A stretch of DNA of 64,000 bases from the NCBI RefSeq assembly GCF_006346315.1, contig NZ_VDMR01000006.1, positions 62,001 through 126,000 on the forward strand. Reading direction: 5' to 3'. Positions 7,851 to 14,866 of this stretch are shown here, one piece after another. Under the pieces are notes generated by a model. That model saw nothing but the letters and a program-made list of their open reading frames with translations. It did no database searches and had not been told where the DNA came from. Both the position numbers and the translations under genes were made by a program. Origin of the DNA: Nocardioides litoris (GTDB lineage Bacteria > Actinomycetota > Actinomycetes > Propionibacteriales > Nocardioidaceae). The first letter of the stretch is position 1, and every line of letters starts with the position of its first letter.

Positions 7851-8204
7851 ATGACCTCCGAGCGTGCACCCGAGCCCGTCGACGACCTGCCGTGGGAGCT
7901 GCAGGGGGTCGCCGAGGAGCTCGCCGCCGAGGAGGAGGCCGAGCAGCGCGACGCGGTCGCCCGCGAGCACGAGCCGGTCTCGACCAACGGGCTGGCCATC
8001 GCCTCGCTCGTCGTCGGTCTCTGCGGCGGCTCGATCATCGCCGTCGTGCTGGGTCACGTCGCGCTCGGGCAGATCAAGCGCCACCCGCGCCAGCAGGGCC
8101 GCGGCATGGCCATCGCCGGCATGGTGCTCGGCTGGCTCCCGATCGTCGTCGTGGTGGTGTTCCTGTTCGCCGCCGCGATCCTCAGCGAGGCCCAGGGCAC
8201 CTGA
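7851..8204 (+). CDS. DUF4190 domain membrane protein
   Basis: 117-residue protein with a charged, acidic N-terminal tail of about 45 residues and a DUF4190 domain made of two hydrophobic helices (residues about 49-70 and 85-112). The typical motifs NGLAIASLVVGLCGG, LGHVALGQIKR and GRGMAIAGMVLGW are all present. It is a small two-pass membrane protein with the tail in the cytoplasm. The ATG at 7851 gives the natural N-terminus. The role of DUF4190 is not known. It is monocistronic and followed by a strong hairpin. Confidence 0.88.
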   Translation: MTSERAPEPVDDLPWELQGVAEELAAEEEAEQRDAVAREHEPVSTNGLAIASLVVGLCGGSIIAVVLGHVALGQIKRHPRQQGRGMAIAGMVLGWLPIVVVVVFLFAAAILSEAQGT

Positions 8205-8276
8205 GGCCAGCGCCCAGGACCAGCGGTTCAGCGGCCAAGTCGGGCAGGTCCCCACCACCCCGGGGACACCACGACA

Positions 8277-8305
8277 GCCCGGGCAGCTCGCGAAGCTGCC
8301 CGGGC
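8277..8305. terminator. Bidirectional terminator hairpin
   Basis: Perfect 12 bp stem (8277-8288 with 8294-8305) and a five-base loop between the convergent DUF4190 gene and the WXG-like gene. Confidence 0.8.
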
Positions 8306-8328
8306 CGTGACCACGTCACCGACGCCGG

Positions 8329-9417
8329 TCACCCGCCGCTGTAGGGCCCGGTGTCGGGACCCTCGTCGGGCACGACGGCCTGGCCGGCCTCGTCGCCCAG
8401 CCGCTCGGTGAGGTCGCCCAGGTGCTGGTCGAGCAGCTCGTCCATGCGGTTGTTGTTGGCCCCGAGGTACTCCTGGGGGTTGAAGACCTTGTCGGCGGTC
8501 TCCAGGTTGCCCGTGAACACGTCGAGGCCGCTGGAGAGCAGGTTGTTGGCGCCCTGGGTGACGGCCATGTCGACGACCGCGCGGGTCAGGTCGGCGGTGG
8601 CGTCGCCGTCGCCGTGCTGCCCCTGGTCGATGGCCTGGACGACCCCGGCCCCGGTGATGACGGCGGCACACGCCCCGAGGGCGACCTTGAGCGCGATCAG
8701 GCCGTAGGAGAAGTTGCGGTTGCACAGCACCGACGACGCCAGGCCCTGGGCGTAGACCGCCTGCGACGGGCCGAGGTTGCCGACGATGCTGGCCACGGCG
8801 GCGTAGAACAGGCTCGCGTTGGCGAACTGGATCGCCCCGACCACCGTGCAGCCCACGGGCCAGACGCCCAGCGCGATCGCCGCGGCGCGCAGGGTGCCGG
8901 AGACCACCTCGGCGAAGGTCTGGGCGTCCCCGATCTGGAGGGCGAGCTGCTGCACCTCCACCTCGAACGCGTCGCGGTCGTCACCACTCCACTGGTCCGA
9001 GCCGAGGCTCGAGACCAGGGACTCGAGCCGACCGCGGGCCTCCCCGAGCTGGCGGGCGGCGTCGGCCCACATCTCGGCCGACTCGTGGAGGGCGAACGGG
9101 CCGCCGAGACCGTCGTCCATCATCCACGCGGTGGCGGTGTTGAGCTTCAGGCGGCCACCGGGCAGGCCGCCACCGAGGAACTTCTTCCGGTTGCTGGTGA
9201 TGCCGTACCCGGGCACGCCGTCGCCGTGGGTGCCGCTGCCGAGGATGCCGGTGGCGGCGGTGTTGATGGCGGGCACCCGCGACGCCGCTGCGGTCAGGGC
9301 CAGGTCGGCGCTGATGGGCAGGGGCGGTGGGACCACGTTGATCGGGAAGCACCCGGCGTAGATGCAGAAGCCCTGGTTGACCCGGACCGCGGCCTCGATG
9401 CCTGCGTCGACTCCCAT
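8329..9417 (-). CDS. WXG100-like large protein with membrane segments (T7SS-associated)
   Basis: 362-residue protein of unknown function. It starts MGVDAGIEAAVRVNQGFC after a good ribosome site (GGAGACGAC). The middle (about residues 110-160) is helical and holds a QWSGDDRDAFE segment, the W-x-G turn of WXG100 proteins. It is followed by two hydrophobic helices (about 175-205 and 225-250) and a polar C-terminal tail. The gene lies 44 bp after the EspC-like gene and is probably cotranscribed with it. Large WXG proteins of this type are often type VII secretion substrates or toxin-like effectors. No toxin domain is recognisable, and no T7SS core gene is in the window. Confidence 0.6.
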   Translation of the reverse strand: MGVDAGIEAAVRVNQGFCIYAGCFPINVVPPPLPISADLALTAAASRVPAINTAATGILGSGTHGDGVPGYGITSNRKKFLGGGLPGGRLKLNTATAWMMDDGLGGPFALHESAEMWADAARQLGEARGRLESLVSSLGSDQWSGDDRDAFEVEVQQLALQIGDAQTFAEVVSGTLRAAAIALGVWPVGCTVVGAIQFANASLFYAAVASIVGNLGPSQAVYAQGLASSVLCNRNFSYGLIALKVALGACAAVITGAGVVQAIDQGQHGDGDATADLTRAVVDMAVTQGANNLLSSGLDVFTGNLETADKVFNPQEYLGANNNRMDELLDQHLGDLTERLGDEAGQAVVPDEGPDTGPYSGG

Positions 9418-9461
9418 GTCGTCTCCTTCGTCTCGTCGTTCGTCGGGGGAGGGGCGGCCGC

Positions 9462-9758
9462 TCAGACCTCGCGGACGGTGGAGGCCTCCTCGGCGGCCTC
9501 CCACTGGTCCGCGGTCCGGAAGAGCCGGTCCTGGATGGAGCCGACCTGCGCGGCCTGCTCGAACGCGTCGGTGCCGGCGTACTCGATCGAGGCGGCGAAG
9601 ACGTAGGCCAGGATCTCCCCGGCCGGGCTGAAGGTGTCGGCGCTGACCTCCGAGCCGGTGATGGAGCTCTGCGCGGACGCCAGGGCGGAGACCACGTCGT
9701 CGAGGTCGCCGGCCAGGCGGCGCAGGGAGGCGGGGTCGACCCGTACTTGGCTGCTCAT
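9462..9758 (-). CDS. T7SS EspC/WXG100-like small helical protein
   Basis: 98-residue, largely helical protein: MSSQVRVDPASLRRLAGDLDDVVSALASAQ, then a second helical half ending in QWEAAEEASTV. The size, the VDP-x-x-L start and the two-helix layout fit small T7SS substrates of the EspC (DUF2580)/WXG100 type. The strict WXG turn is not evident, so EspC-like is the better label. It is first in a two-gene unit with the larger WXG-like gene, divergent from the YbaB-like gene. The partner secretion apparatus must be elsewhere in the genome. Confidence 0.6.
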   Translation of the reverse strand: MSSQVRVDPASLRRLAGDLDDVVSALASAQSSITGSEVSADTFSPAGEILAYVFAASIEYAGTDAFEQAAQVGSIQDRLFRTADQWEAAEEASTVREV

Positions 9759-9882
9759 GGTTGTCCCTTCGTCGGTCCTCCTCGGTTGTCCGGTCCGCCG
9801 CGTGCCCAAACGTCGGGGGTTTGGTCGGCCCTCCCGGCGGTACCTTCCCGGTGTTCCGATCCCCCGCGCACAGGAGACCTCG

Positions 9883-10350
9883 ATGGACGCCCTGGACCAG
9901 CTCTACCGCTTCCTGGACAAGGCCGAGCAGGACATGGCCGCGACCGAGCGGCAGCTCGGGTCCTTCCGCGACGCCGAGCCCGAGCTGGCGGCCCTCGTCG
10001 GCGAGGGCCGGGGGGCCGACGGGTGGATCCGGGTGACCTGGACCCAGCAGGGCCTCCAGGACCTCGAGATCGATCCGCGGGCCCTGCGCCAGCCCTCCGA
10101 GATCGTCTCGCGGGAGATCAAGGCGGCCATCGCCGAGGCCTCCCAGGACCTCAGCGCCAAGACCCTCGACCTCATCGAGGGCCTCGGCATCCGGGCGCCC
10201 GAGGCGCCGAGCCCGCAGGAGGCCCAGGCCCAGCTGGGCGAGATGCGCGAGCAGATGATGGGAGCGTTCCGCGCCAGTGCCTCCGAGCTCGACCGGGTCG
10301 CGCTGCTCCAGCAGCGCTACCACGACCCCCGGCGCGCCGACCGGGGCTGA
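9883..10350 (+). CDS. YbaB/EbfC-like protein
   Basis: 155-residue protein with the YbaB/EbfC fold in its centre: an N-terminal helix MDALDQLYRFLDKAEQDMAATERQL, a short strand pair GWIRVTWTQQGLQDLEIDPRAL, and a long helix that starts at PSEIVSREIKAAIAEASQDL. The C-terminal extension of about 50 residues is not part of the core. The ATG follows a CAGGAG ribosome site. YbaB proteins bind DNA as dimers. In actinobacteria, YbaB paralogues often sit beside T7SS substrate genes, as here, where the family may serve a secretion-related role rather than as a nucleoid protein. That is inference from the neighbourhood. Confidence 0.72.
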   Translation: MDALDQLYRFLDKAEQDMAATERQLGSFRDAEPELAALVGEGRGADGWIRVTWTQQGLQDLEIDPRALRQPSEIVSREIKAAIAEASQDLSAKTLDLIEGLGIRAPEAPSPQEAQAQLGEMREQMMGAFRASASELDRVALLQQRYHDPRRADRG

Positions 10351-10399
10351 GGCCGGGGGCGCGCCCCTCGCGGAGCCCGAGGGCCGCGGAGGACGAGCC

Positions 10400-13300
10400 T
10401 CAGACGTTGCGGCGGTAGGCGCCCCCGACCTCGAAGAAGGCCTCGGTGACCTGGCCCAGGGAGCAGACACGGGCGGCGTCCATGAGCACGGCGAAGACGT
10501 TCTCGCCGGAGGTGGCGGACTCCTTGAGGCGGGCCAGCGCGGCCTCGGCGTCGGTGGCGTGGTCCTCCTGGAAGGCGCGGACCCGGCGCAGCTGGGAGGA
10601 CTTCTCCTCCTCGGTGGCCCGGGCCAGCTCGACGTGCTGCGGGGTGCCGTCGTCGTCGTCGCGGGCCGGCTTGAGGAACGTGTTGACGCCGACGATGGGC
10701 AGCGAGCCGTCGTGCTTGCGGTGCTCGTAGAGCATCGACTCGTCCTGGATGCGGCCGCGCTGGTAGCCGGTCTCCATCGCGCCCAGCACGCCGCCGCGCT
10801 CGCTGATCGCCTCGAACTCCCGCAGCACCGCCTCCTCGACCAGGTCGGTGAGCTGGTCGACGATGAACGAGCCCTGGAGGGGGTTCTCGTTCATGGCCAG
10901 GCCCCACTCACGGTTGATGATGAGCTGGATGGCCAGCGCGCGGCGCACGGACTCCTCGGTCGGGGTGGTGACCGCCTCGTCGTAGGCGTTGGTGTGCAGG
11001 GAGTTGGCGTTGTCGTAGATCGCGATGAGCGCCTGCAGCGTGGTGCGGATGTCGTTGAAGTCCATCTCCTGCGCGTGCAGGGACCGGCCGGAGGTCTGCA
11101 CGTGGTACTTCAGCTTCTGGGAGCGCTCGCTCGCGCCGTACCGCTCGCGCATCGCCACCGCCCAGATGCGGCGGGCGACCCGGCCGATGACGGTGTACTC
11201 GGGGTCCATGCCGTTGGAGAAGAAGAACGACAGGTTGGGCGCGAAGTCGTCGATGTCGAGGCCGCGGGCGAGGTAGGACTCGACGTAGGTGAACCCGTTG
11301 GCCAGCGTGAACGCGAGCTGGCTGATGGGGTTGGCCCCCGCCTCGGCGATGTGGTAGCCCGAGATCGAGACGGAGTAGAAGTTGCGCACCTGGTGCTCGA
11401 TGAACCACTCCTGGATGTCGGCCATCATCCGCAGCGAGAACTCGGTGGAGAACAGGCAGGTGTTCTGGCCCTGGTCCTCCTTGAGGATGTCGGCCTGCAC
11501 CGTGCCGCGCACGGTGGCCAAGGCGGTGGCGTCGTCGACGCCGCGCTCGCGGGCCTGGTCGAGCACGGTGTTGAGGAAGAAGGCCAGCACGGTCGGGGCG
11601 GGGCCGTTGATCGTCATCGACACGCTCGTCGACGGGGCGAGCAGGTCGAAGCCGTCGTAGAGGACCTTCATGTCGTCGAGCGTCGCGACGCTGACGCCGG
11701 AGGTGCCGACCTTGCCGTAGATGTCGGGACGCTCGTCGGGGTCGCGGCCGTAGAGGGTGACCGAGTCGAACGCGGTCGACAGGCGGGTGGCCTCGCCGTC
11801 GGCGGAGAGCACCTTGAACCGGCGGTTGGTGCGCGCCGGGTCGCCCTCGCCGGCGAACATCCGGGCCGGGTCCTCGCCGTCGCGCTTGAACGAGAAGACG
11901 CCCGCGGTGAAGGGGAAGGAGCCCGGGAGGTTCTCGCGGCGCCAGAAGCGCACCAGCTCGCCGTGGTCGTCGTACGCCGGCAGCGCGACGCGCGGGATGC
12001 GGTTGCCGCTCAGCGACTCGCGGACCAGGGTCGTGCGGATCTCGCGGTCGCGGACCACGACGACCTGCTCCTCGCCGGAGTAGGACTCGACGACGTCGGA
12101 CCAGCCCGCGAGCTGGTCGCGGACCGCGCGGGGGAGGTCGTCACGGGCGTCGGCGAGCAGGGTCTCGACCTGCTCGCGGGCCGGGCCCTCGAGCTCGGGC
12201 AGCGTGAGGTCGAGACGCTGGACCCGGCGGGCCTGCTCGACCAGCACGTCGGTCTCGGCGTGGTAGTCGCGCACGGTGGCGGCGATCTCGGCGAGGTAGC
12301 GGACCCGCTCGCCCGGGATGCTGGGGTGGATCTCGGAGGACGTGCGGCCCTCGACCGGGGCGAGCGTGCCCTCGTCGACGGGCAGGCCGTGCTCGGCCAG
12401 CAGGTCGCGCAGGTGCTGGTAGAGGGCGGTCACGCCGTCGTCGGCGAACCGGGCCGCCGAGGTGCCGAAGACCGGCATGTCGGAGGGCTGCTGGCCGAAC
12501 GCCTCGCGGTTGCGCACCAGCTGGCGCCCCACGTCGCGCAGCGCGTCGGCCGCGCCCCGGCGCTCGAACTTGTTGATGGCCACCACGTCGGCGAAGTCGA
12601 GCATGTCGATCTTCTCCAGCTGGGAGGCGGCGCCGAACTCGGGCGTCATCACGTAGAGCGAGGCGTCGACGTAGGGCACGATCGCGGCGTCACCCTGGCC
12701 GATGCCGGGGGTCTCGACCACGACGAGGTCGAAGCCGGCCGCCTGCAGCGTGGCGATGACGTCGGGCAGGCACGCGGGGATCTCGTGCGCGCCGCGGGTG
12801 GCCAGCGAGCGGAAGTAGACGCGGTCGCCGTCGAGGGAGTTCATCCGGATGCGGTCGCCGAGCAGCGCGCCGCCGCCCTTGCGGCGGGTGGGGTCGACCG
12901 CGACGACCGCGATGCGGAGCTTGTCGTGCTGGTCGACGCGGAAGCGGCGGACGAGCTCGTCGGTCAGGGAGGACTTGCCGGAGCCGCCGGTGCCGGTGAT
13001 GCCGAGCACCGGGGCGGTCGAGCGGCCGGCGGCCTCGCGGATCGCCGTCAGCACGTCGTCGGGCAGCCGACCGAGCTCGGCGCCGGTGATGGCCCGGGCC
13101 ACGGCGGTGCGGTCACCGCTGAGGACCTCCTCGGCGCCGACCGCCCGCTGGGCCCACAGGTCGGTGTCGCAGTCGCGGACGACGGTGCTGATCATCCCGG
13201 CGAGGCCGAGCCGCTGGCCGTCCTCGGGGCTGAAGATCGTCACGCCGCTGGCGCGCAGCCGCTGGATCTCGTCGTGGACGATGACGCCGCCCCCGCCGCC

Positions 13301-13588
13301 GACGACCTTGACGTGGCCGGCGCCGCGCTCGCGCAGGGACGCGACGAGGTACTCGAAGTACTCCACGTGGCCGCCCTGGTAGGACGAGACCGCCACGCCC
13401 TGCACGTCCTCCTCGATCGCGGCGTCGACGACCTCCTGGACCGAGCGGTTGTGGCCGAGGTGGACGACCTCGCAGCCCTGGCTCTGGAAGATCCGCCGCA
13501 TGATGTTGATCGAGGCGTCGTGCCCGTCGAACAGGCTCGAGGCCGTCACGAGCCGGACGGGGTTGGTCGGGACGTGGAGGTCGGCCAC
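10400..13588 (-). CDS. icmF: Fused isobutyryl-CoA mutase IcmF
   Basis: 1062-residue B12 enzyme that interconverts isobutyryl-CoA and n-butyryl-CoA and carries its own G-protein chaperone. The domains are in order. A cobalamin-binding domain (residues 10-145) has FDGHDASINIMRR with the axial His23; the third DxHxxG position is Ser, a variation I also associate with other IcmF proteins. A MeaI-like GTPase (about 195-410) has GTGGSGKSS, ETPGIGQGD and NKFE. The mutase TIM barrel follows (about 500-1050). I chose GTG 13588 because an AGGAG site lies six bases upstream. The gene is alone, divergent from an SDR gene, behind a double operator. IcmF lets the cell use branched acyl-CoA from valine or lipids. 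Confidence 0.95.
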   Translation of the reverse strand: MADLHVPTNPVRLVTASSLFDGHDASINIMRRIFQSQGCEVVHLGHNRSVQEVVDAAIEEDVQGVAVSSYQGGHVEYFEYLVASLRERGAGHVKVVGGGGGVIVHDEIQRLRASGVTIFSPEDGQRLGLAGMISTVVRDCDTDLWAQRAVGAEEVLSGDRTAVARAITGAELGRLPDDVLTAIREAAGRSTAPVLGITGTGGSGKSSLTDELVRRFRVDQHDKLRIAVVAVDPTRRKGGGALLGDRIRMNSLDGDRVYFRSLATRGAHEIPACLPDVIATLQAAGFDLVVVETPGIGQGDAAIVPYVDASLYVMTPEFGAASQLEKIDMLDFADVVAINKFERRGAADALRDVGRQLVRNREAFGQQPSDMPVFGTSAARFADDGVTALYQHLRDLLAEHGLPVDEGTLAPVEGRTSSEIHPSIPGERVRYLAEIAATVRDYHAETDVLVEQARRVQRLDLTLPELEGPAREQVETLLADARDDLPRAVRDQLAGWSDVVESYSGEEQVVVVRDREIRTTLVRESLSGNRIPRVALPAYDDHGELVRFWRRENLPGSFPFTAGVFSFKRDGEDPARMFAGEGDPARTNRRFKVLSADGEATRLSTAFDSVTLYGRDPDERPDIYGKVGTSGVSVATLDDMKVLYDGFDLLAPSTSVSMTINGPAPTVLAFFLNTVLDQARERGVDDATALATVRGTVQADILKEDQGQNTCLFSTEFSLRMMADIQEWFIEHQVRNFYSVSISGYHIAEAGANPISQLAFTLANGFTYVESYLARGLDIDDFAPNLSFFFSNGMDPEYTVIGRVARRIWAVAMRERYGASERSQKLKYHVQTSGRSLHAQEMDFNDIRTTLQALIAIYDNANSLHTNAYDEAVTTPTEESVRRALAIQLIINREWGLAMNENPLQGSFIVDQLTDLVEEAVLREFEAISERGGVLGAMETGYQRGRIQDESMLYEHRKHDGSLPIVGVNTFLKPARDDDDGTPQHVELARATEEEKSSQLRRVRAFQEDHATDAEAALARLKESATSGENVFAVLMDAARVCSLGQVTEAFFEVGGAYRRNV

Positions 13589-13609
13589 GGGCGCTCCTGG
13601 TGACGGCAA

Positions 13610-13650
13610 CTGGTTGGACTTCCTACCAGATTAGTCGGACGTCCAACCAG
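13610..13650. promoter_or_regulatory. Tandem palindromic operator upstream of icmF
   Basis: Outer arms CTGGTTGGAC (13610-13619) and GTCCAACCAG (13641-13650) are perfect inverted repeats. Each arm also forms its own imperfect dyad: TGGTTGGACTTCCTACCA (13611-13628, 16 of 18 bases symmetric) and one centred on GGACGTCC near 13641. This is the look of two adjacent TetR-type sites. Confidence 0.6.
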
Positions 13651-13738
13651 GTGGCCAGGGGCCGAGCAGGGCCGGGGCCCGGCGGGGGCGTCCCCGCGGG
13701 TGGGGCGAGGCCCGACGGGGCTCGGTCAGGGTCGGAGG

Positions 13739-14812
13739 ATGACCTCCCCAGTCCAGGAACCAGACGTCCCTCGCACCGGGCCCGGCGTGGCCGTGGTCAC
13801 CGGCGGCACGGCGGGCATCGGCCGGGCGACGGTGCGCGAGCTGGCCGGCGCCGGGTACGACGTCGCCGTGCTCGCCCGCGGCGCGGCGGGCCTCGAGGCC
13901 ACGCGGGCCGAGGTCGTGGCGCTCGGCCGGCGCTGCCTGGCCATCCGCTGCGACGTCTCCGACCGGGAGGCGATCGACGCCGCCGCGGAGCGCGTCGAGG
14001 ACGAGCTCGGACCCGTCGAGGTGTGGGTCAACAACGCCTTCGTCGGCGCCCTGGCCCGCTTCTGGGACACCACGCCCGAGGAGTTCGAGCGCATCACGGC
14101 CGTCACCTACTACGGCCAGGTGAACGGCCTGCGCGCCGCGCTGCGTCACATGCGACCGCGCGACCGGGGCTCGATCGTCAACGTGTCCTCGGCGCTGGCC
14201 CACCGCGCCATCCCGCTCCAGTCGGCGTACTGCGGTGCCAAGCACGCGATCAAGGGGGTCACCGAGTCGGTGGTGACCGAGCTGCGGGCCGAGGGCAGCC
14301 ACGTCACGGTCGACCTCGTGACCCTGCCCGGCGTGAACACGCCGCAGTTCGGCTGGAACCTCAACAAGATGCCCGGCCACCCGATGCCCGTGCCGCCGCT
14401 GGTGCAGCCCGAGGTGTGCGCGCGGATGGTGCGCTACGCCGCCGAGCACCCCCGACGGAACTCCTGGGTCGGCCTCGGCACCGTGCAGACGGTCCTGGGT
14501 GGCCGCGTCGCGCCGTGGTTCCTCGACCGCTACCTCGCGCGCAACGGCATCGAGTCCCAGCAGACCGACCGTCCGACCCACCCCGACGCCGGCTCCAACC
14601 TCTTCGCCCCGCTCGACGACACCGAGGACCGCGGCGCCCACGGCTCCTTCGACGACCAGTCCAGCGACCAGGACCCCGTCTCCGCCCTCGCCCGCACCGT
14701 CGACACCGGTGCCCGCGCCGTCGCCGGCACGGTCGGCGTCGGTGCGTCGGCGGCCACGCGGGTGCTGCGGTCCGGCGCCCGCCGCCTGCGGGTCGCCCGG
14801 CCGGGGTACTGA
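13739..14812 (+). CDS. Short-chain dehydrogenase/reductase with C-terminal extension
   Basis: 357-residue NAD(P)-dependent oxidoreductase. The Rossmann motif TGGTAGIGRATV (about residues 22-33), NNAFVG, the catalytic Ser in VNVSSALA and YCGAK (Tyr/Lys pair) are all present, so it should be active. After the SDR core (about 270 residues) there is an actinobacterial extension of about 85 residues. This part is rich in Ala and Arg and ends in a basic helix. The ATG at 13739 directly follows GGAGG, which is too close to be a normal ribosome site, so the start could be leaderless from a CAGGGT box. A more upstream GTG (13700) is less likely. The substrate is unknown. It shares the promoter region with icmF. 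Confidence 0.87.
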   Translation: MTSPVQEPDVPRTGPGVAVVTGGTAGIGRATVRELAGAGYDVAVLARGAAGLEATRAEVVALGRRCLAIRCDVSDREAIDAAAERVEDELGPVEVWVNNAFVGALARFWDTTPEEFERITAVTYYGQVNGLRAALRHMRPRDRGSIVNVSSALAHRAIPLQSAYCGAKHAIKGVTESVVTELRAEGSHVTVDLVTLPGVNTPQFGWNLNKMPGHPMPVPPLVQPEVCARMVRYAAEHPRRNSWVGLGTVQTVLGGRVAPWFLDRYLARNGIESQQTDRPTHPDAGSNLFAPLDDTEDRGAHGSFDDQSSDQDPVSALARTVDTGARAVAGTVGVGASAATRVLRSGARRLRVARPGY

Positions 14813-14821
14813 CGCGGTACC

Positions 14822-14860
14822 GACGCGGGTGGACGCGGCTGGGCCGCGAGCACCCGCGTC
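14822..14860. terminator. Nested bidirectional terminator hairpin
   Basis: GACGCGGGTG pairs with CACCCGCGTC, and inside it CGCGGC pairs with GCCGCG around TGG. It sits between the convergent SDR and MMPL genes. Confidence 0.8.
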
Positions 14861-14866
14861 AGCGGG

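Noticed and set aside
8329..9758. A type VII secretion locus
   Set aside because: Only substrate-like proteins are present. No EccB, EccC, EccD or MycP homologue is in the window.
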